Below are positions 8,973 to 17,877 of a DNA stretch of 64,000 nucleotides, in pieces. The number at the start of each line of letters is the position of its first letter. The first letter of the stretch is position 1. Below the pieces are notes generated by a model. It saw only the letters and a program-made list of their open reading frames with translations, made no database searches and was not told where the DNA came from. Source of the DNA: JAVBLY01 sp031553035 (GTDB lineage Bacteria; Bacillota; Clostridia; Peptostreptococcales; Anaerovoracaceae); NCBI GenBank assembly GCA_031553035.1, contig JAVBLY010000009.1:124001-188000 (forward strand), given 5' to 3'. The position numbers and the translations under genes are program-made.

Positions 8973-10655
8973 ATGACTAAAATGAAGGATCTTAAAATTT
9001 CCAAAAAAATTAAAAGGGCATTTATCCTTATAAACGCTCTATACATTCTCGGCATCATCGCCTTGGTGTTTTCCTATATGATGTCAAATGACAGGCTGAA
9101 TAATATGATTGATGTGGCCGTAACTCCGGAAGTCGTTATTGGAGATATGAATGATGCCATACTAAACGAGCGCGTAGCCGCAGAACAAATGGTATTATTT
9201 GATTCCGGTTCTGATGAGTATGCGCTTACCAAAGATAGATTTGATGAATTACACGAAGATTCCCTAACACTAATGAATGACTATTCCAAAGTGTCGTACG
9301 ATAAAGCCGGTAAAAAAATAGCTGATGATGTCAAAACCTACTACGAAGACGTTTATTACCCATACATTTCAAGCCTTGTAGAATTTGCGGGACAGAATGA
9401 TACAAAAGCCGCTACCCAGCTTATATCCTCATCAAGAGATATAACGGACACTATGGATGCCAAGTTGATGGAAGCATCGGATCTTATTGACAAGCGGATA
9501 GAATACTATATCGGAAATGCTGAGTTTGGAATGATCAGATTATTTATAATAACCGGTCTGGTATTTGTTATAGTAATGTACTTTGTTGTGAGCATCCTGA
9601 TATATATGAATCGCCTTATTTCAAAGAGACTGGAAAAATTGACCGAAGCGGCGGATCGTCTTTCTATAGGAGATCTGAACGTTGATATTGTAGATGACAG
9701 CAAGGACGAGATCGGACAGCTCAGTAATTCGTTCCTCAAAATCGTAAAAGGCATCAATGAGCAGTCGGAAACTTTTGAGCGGGTAGCCGGCGGCGATCTA
9801 ACTGTAAAGATCGATCCGAGATCGGCATCTGACACAATGAACATCGCCCTTCAGAAAATGATCGACAGTCTAAATGAAATGACCTCACAAATAATGGTCA
9901 ACTCTGCCAATGTTTTTTCGGGATCAAAGCAAATCGACAGCGGTGCACAACTTCTTGCGCAGGGGAGCAGTGAACAGGCATCGTCGATGGATCAGTTATC
10001 CGGCTCAATCGCCGATGTGGCACGGATAGCCGAGGAAAACTCTGCCAAAGCAATACAGGCATCTGAGCTTATAGATGATGTTGACGGTAATTCAGTGGAA
10101 GGTACCCGGCAGATGGAAAAGATGTCACAGGCCGTTCGCGATATCAGTGCCGCCACTCAAAGTATAAATATAGTTATTAATACCATTGAAGATATTGCAT
10201 TCCAGACAAATATTCTCGCTCTCAATGCTGCGGTTGAGGCGGCCCGCGCAGGCCAACACGGTAAAGGATTTGCCGTTGTCGCTGATGAGGTCAGAAACCT
10301 TGCGGCAAAGAGTGCTGAAGCTGCAAAAGATACAAGCTCTCTTATTAAGAACACCATGGATAAGGCAGACTCGGGAAGTGAGATAGCAGGGGAAACGGTC
10401 AAATCATTTGAGCAGATCGCCTCAGGAATCAGCGAAAGTGCTAGGCTGCTCAATGACATAGCTGAATTATCAGAAAAACAGAAAACCTCTATCGAAGACA
10501 TAAATCAAAACATAGAACAGGTTGCAGCAGTGGTCCAGCAGAACAGTTCCACCGCAGAAGAGTCAGCCGCTTCCAGTGAGCAGCTGAGCAGCCAGGCCGA
10601 GATGCTGAAAAGCCTGTCCGACCAATTCAAGGTAAAAAAAGATATAAACGAATAG
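8973..10655 (+). CDS. Methyl-accepting chemotaxis protein
   Basis: The 560-residue receptor has a basic N-terminus, a first membrane helix (about 15-37), a periplasm-like four-helix-bundle sensor (about 40-185), a second helix (about 190-212), a HAMP segment (about 213-265) and a full signalling domain. The hairpin tip IAFQTNILALNAAVEAARAG is intact, so it should couple to CheA/CheW. The start at 8973 is preferred because AAGGA lies 8 nt upstream; the in-frame ATG at 8964 overlaps that site. No other chemotaxis gene is present here, so signalling partners must be elsewhere. The ligand is unknown. Confidence 0.93.
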   Translation: MTKMKDLKISKKIKRAFILINALYILGIIALVFSYMMSNDRLNNMIDVAVTPEVVIGDMNDAILNERVAAEQMVLFDSGSDEYALTKDRFDELHEDSLTLMNDYSKVSYDKAGKKIADDVKTYYEDVYYPYISSLVEFAGQNDTKAATQLISSSRDITDTMDAKLMEASDLIDKRIEYYIGNAEFGMIRLFIITGLVFVIVMYFVVSILIYMNRLISKRLEKLTEAADRLSIGDLNVDIVDDSKDEIGQLSNSFLKIVKGINEQSETFERVAGGDLTVKIDPRSASDTMNIALQKMIDSLNEMTSQIMVNSANVFSGSKQIDSGAQLLAQGSSEQASSMDQLSGSIADVARIAEENSAKAIQASELIDDVDGNSVEGTRQMEKMSQAVRDISAATQSINIVINTIEDIAFQTNILALNAAVEAARAGQHGKGFAVVADEVRNLAAKSAEAAKDTSSLIKNTMDKADSGSEIAGETVKSFEQIASGISESARLLNDIAELSEKQKTSIEDINQNIEQVAAVVQQNSSTAEESAASSEQLSSQAEMLKSLSDQFKVKKDINE

Positions 10656-10682
10656 TGTCTTTTACTAAAGAAGGGATGCATT

Positions 10683-11285
10683 ATGAAAAACAACAGAATA
10701 TTAACGATCCTGGTGGTTTTACTCATTGCTTTGGGACTGGCGGCCTGCAGCAGCGACAAAGAAGCCGCCGAACCGTCAGATGACTGGGTCACGGACACTT
10801 ACGAAGAAATTACTTATCAGGTCGACTCCGGATGGAAAAAAGATGCGGTCAGTGCAAGCGAGGCCATGAGCGCTACCAGCTATTACAGTTCCCTGAATGC
10901 GGATAACGATAAAAGCGATTACACCATCACATTTCAGGATTATTCAAATGTTTATACTTATGATACTTTCACTGCAGGCAGGAAAGACGGCGCAGTTGAA
11001 GAAACTGATAACGGTGTATCTACGACCAGCAATGTCCATGACTGGGCCTGCAATGGTTTAACAGGCATGATCTATGATGTGGACAGCGAATATACCGACA
11101 GCTATTTAAGCGAAAATTTCAGTAATGTCAACATGGTGGGCAATGTTATATCAAGCCGAAATCTTGTACTTAAAGCCTCTGACAAATGGTATTGTGTCAC
11201 GTGCAGCATTTATAATCCGGATACCAAAACAGAAGCACTGGCGAATTTTGAAAAAGTGACGGATAGCATAGAGGAGAAAGAATAA
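10683..11285 (+). CDS. Small lipoprotein of unknown function
   Basis: The 200-residue protein has a lipoprotein signal peptide with lipobox LAAC (Cys 22), an acidic linker, then a soluble domain of about 160 residues. Such domains are common in Firmicute surface lipoproteins but I do not recognise this one. It lies 27 bp after the chemoreceptor with its own ribosome binding site (AAGAAGGG), so the two are probably co-transcribed; a role near the receptor at the membrane surface is conceivable but unproven. Confidence 0.8.
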   Translation: MKNNRILTILVVLLIALGLAACSSDKEAAEPSDDWVTDTYEEITYQVDSGWKKDAVSASEAMSATSYYSSLNADNDKSDYTITFQDYSNVYTYDTFTAGRKDGAVEETDNGVSTTSNVHDWACNGLTGMIYDVDSEYTDSYLSENFSNVNMVGNVISSRNLVLKASDKWYCVTCSIYNPDTKTEALANFEKVTDSIEEKE

Positions 11286-11308
11286 TCTAATTTTGTTGTA
11301 CATAAAAG

Positions 11309-11932
11309 TTATGTTAGCTTAGCTTCTAAGTATACCAGAGGAAATGCTGCGTTCAATATACGCGTTTTCCTTACTTTAAAACCTTGACTTTGGATAAATA
11401 AAGCATATTCTTCCGGTGACCATTTTGAATAGGTTTCAAATCCGATTAGTTTTAAGATCCGGGCATTGAGATTCCATGTTGATTCTTTCAGGTGACCATG
11501 GGAAAAGGTAGGTGCAATTAAAAGTCCGTTCGGCTTCATGACTCTTTTAATATTTTCGAGCACCAGTTCCGGATCAGGCATTATGTGAAGAGCATTTGAG
11601 ATGATTACAGCATCAAAACTCTTCTCTTCAAAGGAAAGTGCCGTGGCATCCATAACAGAAAAACGGACATTGGATGGAGCTTCTTTCTTCTTTGCTTTTC
11701 TTATCATCTTTGGTGCGAAATCGATTGCCTCAACAGAATTGACCATGCCAGCTATATTTAATGAGATCAAGCCGGTTCCGGTAGCGATTTCAAGTATGCG
11801 CATATCTTTGGTTAATGAACTACACATGAGTCCGTACATCTTGTCATATGCCTGTCGGTTGAACTTATTTATTTCGAAATCGTATAGCTTAGCGTATCGA
11901 TTCCAGAAGTTTTTGTTGTTTTTTTCAGTCAA
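11309..11932 (-). CDS. Class I SAM-dependent methyltransferase
   Basis: The 207-residue protein has a Rossmann methyltransferase fold: motif I ILEIATGTGLISLNIA, the acidic VEAIDFAPKMI strand, the VMDATALSFEEKSFDAVI motif and the ALHIMPDPELVLENIKRVMKPNGLL block. This pattern fits the UbiE/Methyltransf_11 class. The start is a TTG at 11932 with GAGGAG 6 nt upstream. It follows the GNAT gene at 11951 by 18 bp on the same strand, so both form an operon. The substrate is unknown. Confidence 0.85.
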   Translation of the reverse strand: MTEKNNKNFWNRYAKLYDFEINKFNRQAYDKMYGLMCSSLTKDMRILEIATGTGLISLNIAGMVNSVEAIDFAPKMIRKAKKKEAPSNVRFSVMDATALSFEEKSFDAVIISNALHIMPDPELVLENIKRVMKPNGLLIAPTFSHGHLKESTWNLNARILKLIGFETYSKWSPEEYALFIQSQGFKVRKTRILNAAFPLVYLEAKLT

Positions 11933-11950
11933 AATTGCTCCTCATTTCGA

Positions 11951-12460
11951 TTAGGATTTACTACTGTAAGCAAAATCCACCAACGCTTTTTCATGTAGTC
12001 GATATGTCCTGATATTGTCGATTGGGAATGCTCCCCATCTTTTATAAAGTTCTATGGCTTTATCATTCCAGTCATGCACCGGCCATTCAAATCTTCCTGC
12101 ACCGATGTCTACCGCAAATTGGGCGACAAAGGTCATCATAGCCGTGCCGAAGCCCCGGTTCCTCATATCCGGTTCGATAAATAAATCAACGACTCCAATA
12201 CCTTTCTTACCGAGAAAAGTTGAGAAAGTGTAATGAAAAAGACAAAACCCGATTGGTTTACCACAGTATTCTCCAACAATAACTGTGGCATCTTTTTCAT
12301 CAAATACGTTTTTTTCAATATTTTCTCTAGTTACTGACACACCTTCAAGTTCTCCCTCAAAATCAGCAAGTTCCCTGATGTATTTTACTATCAAAGCTGC
12401 GTCGTTCTTATCAGCATGTCTGATATGAAAATTATCAATATCACTTTTATTGGTTGTCAT
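11951..12460 (-). CDS. GNAT family N-acetyltransferase
   Basis: The 169-residue protein has a GNAT core with the acetyl-CoA loop in IEPDMRNRGFGTAMMTF and the downstream HDWNDKAIELYKRWGAF segment typical of diamine/amino-acid acetyltransferases. An AGGAGG ribosome binding site lies just upstream of the ATG. It is the first gene of a two-gene operon with the methyltransferase and diverges from the glutathione peroxidase gene across a 96-bp region holding a perfect palindrome. The substrate is unknown; a spermidine/spermine-acetyltransferase-like role is possible. Confidence 0.85.
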   Translation of the reverse strand: MTTNKSDIDNFHIRHADKNDAALIVKYIRELADFEGELEGVSVTRENIEKNVFDEKDATVIVGEYCGKPIGFCLFHYTFSTFLGKKGIGVVDLFIEPDMRNRGFGTAMMTFVAQFAVDIGAGRFEWPVHDWNDKAIELYKRWGAFPIDNIRTYRLHEKALVDFAYSSKS

Positions 12461-12488
12461 TTTGTTCCCCTCCTAAAGATATAATGAA

Positions 12489-12507
12489 ATACCCATATTA
12501 TGGGTAT
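12489..12507. promoter_or_regulatory. Perfect 9-1-9 palindrome in a divergent promoter region (likely operator)
   Basis: ATACCCATA-T-TATGGGTAT is a perfect inverted repeat between the divergent GNAT/methyltransferase operon and the peroxidase gene, and it abuts a TATAAT (12507-12512) reading toward the peroxidase. The ATACCC/GGGTAT arms resemble CsoR/CstR-type operators, but which regulator binds is inference. Confidence 0.6.
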
Positions 12508-12556
12508 ATAATATTATAAAGAATCATCAAAGTATACCAAAATAGGAGGAAATAAA

Positions 12557-13096
12557 ATGTCGATATATGATTATTCAGTGAAAACCAATGAAGGTAATAT
12601 TGTATCAATGTCTGATTACAAGGGAAAGGTACTGCTCATTGTCAATACTGCAACAAAATGCGGTTTGACTCCCCAGTATGATGCCCTTGAGGCACTGTAT
12701 GAAAAATATGAAAGCCAGGGATTTGTGATTCTTGATTTTCCAAGTAACCAGTTCTTGAATCAGGCGCCGGGAACAGATGAAGAAATCGCAGAATTCTGCA
12801 CTCTGAACTTCGGCACTACATTCCCCCAGTTTTCCAAAATAGATGTCAACGGTAAAAATGCAGATCCGCTATTTAAGTGGCTTAAAGAGCAGGCTCCCGA
12901 AGACAAAGGCGACGATGCCAGCAGATCCTTTGAAAAAAAAGTAAAGCTGCTCAAACCTCTGGCAAAGGCCGGCGATATCAAATGGAACTTCGGAAAATTC
13001 CTGATCGATAAAGATGGAAATGTATCAGCCAGATATTCTCCTGCATATAAACCGGAACAGCTTGAAGAAGATATCCGAAAGCTTCTCGAGGAATAA
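12557..13096 (+). CDS. Glutathione peroxidase-family thiol peroxidase (Cys form)
   Basis: This 179-residue cytoplasmic enzyme reduces peroxides with thiol electrons, in bacteria usually from thioredoxin. The active-site motif is NTATKCGLTPQY with peroxidatic Cys35 encoded by TGC, not a selenocysteine TGA. The FPSNQF and KWNFGKFLID motifs supply the Gln, Trp and Asn of the catalytic tetrad. The length is normal for the family with its internal basic insert. AGGAGG lies 7 nt before the ATG. It diverges from a GNAT operon and is followed after 12 bp by a DUF3795-like gene. Confidence 0.93.
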   Translation: MSIYDYSVKTNEGNIVSMSDYKGKVLLIVNTATKCGLTPQYDALEALYEKYESQGFVILDFPSNQFLNQAPGTDEEIAEFCTLNFGTTFPQFSKIDVNGKNADPLFKWLKEQAPEDKGDDASRSFEKKVKLLKPLAKAGDIKWNFGKFLIDKDGNVSARYSPAYKPEQLEEDIRKLLEE

Positions 13097-13108
13097 AATC
13101 TATAAAGT

Positions 13109-13528
13109 ATGGAAATAAAAATGAAAATACCCAAGCAAATAGACAGAAAAATGATCGCGCCATGCGGGGTTAACTGCTTCGCATGCAGCGCCCATTTAAA
13201 CAATAAAAAGCCCTGTCCGGGCTGCAGGGCACCGGAAGAGGATATCACCCGGAAAAGCTGCAGGAACTGCGAAAAAAAGAAGTGCGCATTTGATCAGGGT
13301 CTTAAGTGGTGTTTTGAATGCGATAAATTTCCTTGTTCACGTATCAAAGATCTTGATAAACGATATAAACAAAACTATAATATCAGCCTGATCCAAAACG
13401 GCATGGACGCCAAAGCAGATATGAAAGGTTTTCTTGAAAAGCAAAGAGACCTTTTTCTTTGCCGTGAGTGCGGCGGAATCATCGATCAGCATCATATGAA
13501 ATGCAGCGCCTGCGGAAGCAGCAAATAG
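13109..13528 (+). CDS. DUF3795-like cysteine-rich protein
   Basis: The 139-residue protein starts with IAPCGVNCFACSAHLNNKKPCPGCRA, the typical opening of DUF3795 proteins, and contains further C-x2-C pairs (SCRNCEKKKC, CFECDKFPCSRI) and a C-terminal CRECGG...CSACGS pair. These could bind zinc or iron-sulfur clusters. It lies 12 bp after the peroxidase gene and may share its transcript. The function of the family is unknown. The first ATG lacks a clear ribosome binding site; a start four or six codons further in is possible. Confidence 0.8.
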   Translation: MEIKMKIPKQIDRKMIAPCGVNCFACSAHLNNKKPCPGCRAPEEDITRKSCRNCEKKKCAFDQGLKWCFECDKFPCSRIKDLDKRYKQNYNISLIQNGMDAKADMKGFLEKQRDLFLCRECGGIIDQHHMKCSACGSSK

Positions 13529-13634
13529 AAAAAATCAAATTACCGATAATAATATGTAGATACCTCATTACACAAATAATATTTTGATGTATAATGTGGT
13601 GTAATACATTTATAGGGCTTTGGGAGATAACATC

Positions 13635-14576
13635 TTGAAAAAAGATTTTAAAATAAGAACAAAATTGCTGTTTTCCTCGGCAATTGCCATTCTGGCCTCG
13701 TTATTGATATTCATGAGCGGGTTTATCAATATCGGGAAAATGAATGACATTATAGTTGACAACGATTATTCAGTGGTGCAGCCTCTTGTGTATCTGAATA
13801 ATATTACTTATGATCTTGCCGAGATCGAATCACTTGTGCTTAGAGGCGCCATAATCGAAGCAGAAGGTGAGGAGCATGAAGAGTTATTTGATAAGATCAG
13901 CGATTACCAGGATAGCATTAGATTTAACATCAACGGATACCTGGACAGTCTCAGCAGTGTGGGATTAGAAGATTCGGAACAATATAACGCTGTATCGGAA
14001 TTGAGCATAAAAATATCGGAATGGTCCCAGGAAATAGACAGCGTCGCACGGCTCGCAGTAAATGGTCAAAAGGATGCGGCTGTAGACCGGCTGTATGATA
14101 CGGCGATTCCCAAAGGCATCGTTATTAACGAGCTTCAGGAAAAGCTGATAAAAATTGACGAAGCTCATGCTGCTCAAAGCCGCGAAGATGCAAAGAGCAG
14201 TTATGTAATGAGTTCACTGCTGATGGCTGGGTTTCTTCTTTTGGTCACTGCTATAATGATTTTTCTTGATGCCATTACGATTAGGAATATCAATAAATCG
14301 GTAACTACGATAATCACTGCTGCCGAGACCTTTGCTGACGGCAATACCGATATGAGAGATATTAATCTGCCTGACGACGAAATGGGACAGATAGGAAATG
14401 CACTCACTAAGGTGGCTGGTAACATTGCAGGTCTTCTTGAAGATATCAATAAAGTATTCACTGATGCGGGAGAAGGACGGCTAAACAACAGAGCGGACAC
14501 AGCATCTTTCAAGGGGCTATTCCATTACGAGAAAAGCCTGGGAAGATCCGGAAAAACGGGATGCACTTTTTCTTGA
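13635..14576 (+). pseudogene. Chemoreceptor N-terminal half, signalling domain lost by deletion
   Basis: The frame encodes a membrane helix (about 10-30), a four-helix-bundle sensor, a second membrane helix (about 195-215) and a HAMP domain, ending in the family-typical GEGRLNNRADTASFKG. It then runs into unrelated sequence and a TGA. The cytoplasmic methylation and CheW-binding region of about 250 residues is missing. The TTG at 13635 is preferred as start (GGGAG 8 nt upstream); a -10 TATAAT lies in the region before it. The protein could still be made as a membrane stump but cannot signal through CheA. Confidence 0.75.
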
Positions 14577-14649
14577 TATCCCCAAAATCGTTACCGGAAA
14601 AATAACAGCAGAAAAAGCTATCGAGAATTGTCTTGAACTAGACAGATAA
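14512..14649 (+). pseudogene. C-terminal fragment of an unidentified protein fused to the broken chemoreceptor
   Basis: In the +1 frame relative to the chemoreceptor, a coherent protein end is visible: GYSITRKAWEDPEKRDALF, then LDIPKIVTGKITAEKAIENC and LELDR, stopping at 14649. Upstream of about 14510 this frame contains a stop and no similarity, so the fragment begins at the deletion junction. It appears to be the tail of another gene whose start was removed together with the end of the chemoreceptor gene. I do not recognise the family. Confidence 0.55.
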
Positions 14650-14658
14650 GGACGTTAA

Positions 14659-15564
14659 ATGAAATTTCATGTACCAAGCATTGAGGATGCAAAATGGGCA
14701 GTACCTCTTTTAGAGGCGAATAAATATATGGCCAGTGAATTTGCATTCCCGAATATATTTGTATGGCAGGATTATGTGGACACGCAAATCGCCAGATGTG
14801 AAGATCATATCTTAATAAGAGTTGATTATAAAGGCGATAATATAGATTACCAGTATCCCAGCGGAAGAGGAGATATTAAGCCGGTGATAGACGCTATCCT
14901 TGATGCGGCCAAAGAGGGAGACCGCCCTCCGGCAATCACGATCATTCCTGACAAAGGGAAAGAATTACTGGAAAAGCTTTATCCTGATATGTTTGATTTT
15001 GACAATCCGCGAGGTGACAGTGACTACATATACCTTTCAAGCGATCTTGCGGATCTTCCAGGGAAAAAATACCAAAAAAAACGTAACCACTGTTCCCGAT
15101 TTCACAGGGAATACCCAAACTGGGATTTTAAGTCAATAGACAAAGATTCTATTATGAGGATTTATAAATTCAATAAAAAGTGGCTTACCCAAAATGAGGA
15201 AAGAGACCCCAGAGGAATAGAAAATGAGATGCTTGCTATTCAGCGTGCCCTTGATAATTACGAGGCTTTAGGATTGCAAGGCGGATATCTTACCGTGGAT
15301 GATAAAATAGCTGCCTATTCTTACGGCAGCCCTATGGGAGATGAATTCATAATTCACGTGGAAAAAGCACTTTATGATATCGAAGGTGCATATGCTATCA
15401 TCAACCGCGAAATGGCAAAGGCTTTCGGAAGAGACTACACATATATGAACCGTGAAGAGGACCTTGACAAGCCGGGGCTGAGAAAAGCGAAATTGTCATA
15501 TCGTCCCGATTTTCTTTTGAACAAATGGCGCGCCGTACCTAAGATATGGCCGCCGATAAAATGA
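14659..15564 (+). CDS. DUF2156 domain protein
   Basis: The 301-residue protein matches DUF2156, related to the C-terminal GNAT-like fold of phosphatidylglycerol lysyltransferases (MprF). Visible features are SEFAFPNIFVWQDY, YQYPSGRGD, the KKYQKKRNHCSRFHREYPNW strand and the closing MNREEDLDKPGLRKAKLSYRPDFLL, typical of this group. It lacks the membrane domain of MprF, so a soluble aminoacyl- or acyl-transferase is inferred. The next gene, a GNAT, overlaps its end by 19 bp, a sign of translational coupling. Confidence 0.88.
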   Translation: MKFHVPSIEDAKWAVPLLEANKYMASEFAFPNIFVWQDYVDTQIARCEDHILIRVDYKGDNIDYQYPSGRGDIKPVIDAILDAAKEGDRPPAITIIPDKGKELLEKLYPDMFDFDNPRGDSDYIYLSSDLADLPGKKYQKKRNHCSRFHREYPNWDFKSIDKDSIMRIYKFNKKWLTQNEERDPRGIENEMLAIQRALDNYEALGLQGGYLTVDDKIAAYSYGSPMGDEFIIHVEKALYDIEGAYAIINREMAKAFGRDYTYMNREEDLDKPGLRKAKLSYRPDFLLNKWRAVPKIWPPIK

Positions 15565-16436
15565 TATTCCGTCAGGCGCAGCCCAGGGATCGCGCCCGAA
15601 TAGTAAGTATCTGGATGGAAGTTTTCGGCGATGAAGAAGCTGTCGCAACCAGGCTGCTGGATGATTTTGCCGGACCTGATAATATTTACGTTGCTGAAGA
15701 AGACGGTCGTGTCATCGCTCAGCTTCTTACTGTTCCTTGTGAGTGCGGCGGGCATACAGGAGCATATCTTTATGCACTTGCCACCGTGCCCGAATACCGG
15801 AGCAGGGGCATCATGGAAAAGCTGATGGATTATGCAGAGGAAAAGGTCAGGGCAGCAGGCGGATCTTTTTTGATCCTGATACCGGCATCCCTTTCGCTCT
15901 TTGACTATTATCTGGATCGGGGCTTTGAGAATATCGACCTGAAGAGTATTGAGCTGGATTTACCTGATACTTCTGATAATAAATATAAAGTGGGGGAGAT
16001 CCCTGCTGAACTGTTTATTGATATCAGGAGCAAATATCTGGGAGGCGACATTGTTAATTTTAGTACCGATCGTGTCGACTTTGAACTGGAAGAAGAATGG
16101 TATTATGAATGCAGTTCCGTATACTGTGAGGATGGATATGCTATTTATATGAAGGAGGATGATATCCTCTTTATCACCGAGGTTGCTGCCGCCACTGAAG
16201 TTATGGCTAGGGATCTTATCGCATATGCCAAGAAGATTACCGGATGCGAAACAGTCAGGTTAACTCTTCCCGTGGAAAGCGATCTTTTTTCTGATGTTGG
16301 GACCTTTTCTGAGCAGACACCTCAGGCTCAGTTCAGATGGTGGGGAACAGGAATACCTCCCAATTTTTATATACGCTTTGCTCTTGATGATCTGCCGTAC
16401 AGAATAAAGGAAAATAAAGCGGATAAGTTTGCTTGA
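15546..16436 (+). CDS. GNAT family N-acetyltransferase (two-domain)
   Basis: The 296-residue protein has an N-terminal GNAT domain with VPEYRSRGIMEKLMDYAE as acetyl-CoA loop and FDYYLDRGFEN, followed by a second, diverged GNAT-like half. This Eis-like arrangement is often found next to DUF2156 genes in Firmicutes. The ATG at 15546 overlaps the upstream gene; an ATG at 15561 is an alternative. It is followed 26 bp later by NudC. The substrate is unknown. Confidence 0.83.
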   Translation: MAADKMIFRQAQPRDRARIVSIWMEVFGDEEAVATRLLDDFAGPDNIYVAEEDGRVIAQLLTVPCECGGHTGAYLYALATVPEYRSRGIMEKLMDYAEEKVRAAGGSFLILIPASLSLFDYYLDRGFENIDLKSIELDLPDTSDNKYKVGEIPAELFIDIRSKYLGGDIVNFSTDRVDFELEEEWYYECSSVYCEDGYAIYMKEDDILFITEVAAATEVMARDLIAYAKKITGCETVRLTLPVESDLFSDVGTFSEQTPQAQFRWWGTGIPPNFYIRFALDDLPYRIKENKADKFA

Positions 16437-16462
16437 TCGCATTAATTAGGACAGGTGAAAAC

Positions 16463-17293
16463 ATGTTTCAGGATATCGCACCCCACAAATTAGATAATCA
16501 ATTCAATCCAAGAAAAGTAACAGATAGTGACTATGTCGTAGTCTATGATGAAGACAAGGCTCTTTTTAGTGAAAAAGAGAAAGGCATTGCAATGCCAAAA
16601 TTCGGCGAAATCTCACATGAACTTTCGTCGGTAGATGATGAATTGATTTACTTATTCTCCGTGGATGAAACAGCATTTTATCTCAGTATAAAAAAGCTGG
16701 AAATAGAAGGATATGAATATCGTGGAAGCAGGGAGTTTCAGCGTATTGAGCAGCCATGGCTAGCATTCGCCGGTGCAACAGCATATCACCTGGCAAAGTG
16801 GTATGAGTCGTGTCTGTACTGCGGAAAATGCTCTGCACCAATGGAGCGCAAGGAAAATGAACGTGCAGTCTACTGCCCCGTATGCGGCTACTCCGAATAT
16901 CCTCGTATTGCTCCCGTGGTTATTGTTGGGATAACCGACGGTGATAAACTGCTGCTCACAAAATACTCAAGCGCTGAATACAAAAAACATGCTCTTGTTG
17001 CAGGGTTTATTGAGATAGGAGAAACTGTCGAAGAGGGCATAAAACGGGAAGTACTGGAAGAAGTGGGCATCAAAGTGAAAAATATCCGTTACTACAGGAG
17101 CCAGCCATGGGCCTTTTCTCAGTCTGTTCTTATGGGCTTCTTTGCTGATCTGGACGGCAGTTCTAAAGTTTCACTGGACGATGAGGAATTGTCCGAAGCC
17201 GAATGGTTTAGTCGTGAAGATATCCCCATGGAAGACAGCACCATGAGCCTTACGTGGGATATGATCGAGCATTTCAAACAAGGAAATTTTTAG
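16463..17293 (+). CDS. nudC: NADH/NAD-cap pyrophosphatase, Nudix family (NudC)
   Basis: NudC hydrolyses NAD(H) and removes NAD caps from RNA. The 276-residue protein has a four-cysteine zinc ribbon (CGKC...CPVC), the Nudix box GFIEIGETVEEGIKREVLEEVGI at about 180-200, and the family signature SQPWAFSQSVLMGF just after it. The start at 16463 is chosen because AGGACAGGTG lies directly upstream; the frame is open 30 nt earlier without a site. It lies at the end of the DUF2156/GNAT cluster, probably one transcript. Confidence 0.93.
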   Translation: MFQDIAPHKLDNQFNPRKVTDSDYVVVYDEDKALFSEKEKGIAMPKFGEISHELSSVDDELIYLFSVDETAFYLSIKKLEIEGYEYRGSREFQRIEQPWLAFAGATAYHLAKWYESCLYCGKCSAPMERKENERAVYCPVCGYSEYPRIAPVVIVGITDGDKLLLTKYSSAEYKKHALVAGFIEIGETVEEGIKREVLEEVGIKVKNIRYYRSQPWAFSQSVLMGFFADLDGSSKVSLDDEELSEAEWFSREDIPMEDSTMSLTWDMIEHFKQGNF

Positions 17294-17314
17294 ATTGATT
17301 TACATGAGTAAATC

Positions 17315-17343
17315 TTGTCATCTCCAATTTGCCATAATATAAT
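17315..17343 (+). promoter_or_regulatory. Sigma-A-type promoter of a putative leaderless GNAT gene
   Basis: TTGTCA (17315-17320), a 17-bp spacer and TATAAT (17338-17343) form a near-consensus promoter. The ATG of the GNAT gene starts only 6 nt after the -10 box, about where transcription should begin, and no Shine-Dalgarno sequence is present. Confidence 0.7.
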
Positions 17344-17349
17344 TAAAGT

Positions 17350-17877
17350 ATGAATATATTAGAAACACCGAATCTATATCTTAGGAAAATAAAAGCTGAT
17401 GATTATCAGTCTATATGTTCTATACTGCAAGACATAGAAGTCATGTATGCCTGGGAACACGCTTTTTCTGATGAAGAAGTTGCTAAGTGGGTCAAAGAAA
17501 ATATTATGCGGTACCGCAGAGACGGTTATAGCTATTGGGCGGTCATCGAAAAAGAATCAGAAGAATTAATAGGCATTACCGGTCTTATTTCAGAGCGGGC
17601 AGAAAACGAAAACTATATCGGTATCGGATGTATATTCAAAAAAGAATACTGGGGAAAGGGACTTGCTTATGAGGCCTGCTCTGCATGTATCGATTATGGT
17701 GTCAATGAATTAAACCTGAAAGAAATCACTGCTCAGATAAGACCTGATAATCTTAGATCCCGAAATCTGGCTGAAAGGCTGGGTATGACTGTCCGGAAGG
17801 AATTTATCAGGCGCTATAGAAATCAGGATATGCCTCATCTTCTTTATTGTATTGAATTCAGTGGTGAAAGTTTATAG
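17350..17877 (+). CDS. GNAT acetyltransferase, RimJ/RimL type
   Basis: The 175-residue protein has the RimJ/RimL-type pattern: TPNLYLRKIKADDYQ at the start, the acetyl-CoA loop FKKEYWGKGLAYEACSACIDYG, and INLKEI...PDNLRSRNLAERLGM. Such enzymes acetylate N-termini of proteins or antibiotics. The promoter -10 box lies 6 nt upstream and there is no ribosome binding site, so translation from a leaderless mRNA is likely. Its stop overlaps that of the convergent histidine kinase gene by 6 bp. Confidence 0.87.
   Translation: MNILETPNLYLRKIKADDYQSICSILQDIEVMYAWEHAFSDEEVAKWVKENIMRYRRDGYSYWAVIEKESEELIGITGLISERAENENYIGIGCIFKKEYWGKGLAYEACSACIDYGVNELNLKEITAQIRPDNLRSRNLAERLGMTVRKEFIRRYRNQDMPHLLYCIEFSGESL

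Noticed and set aside
12650..12670. Selenocysteine in the glutathione peroxidase
   Set aside because: The active-site codon is TGC, giving Cys35; no in-frame TGA is present.
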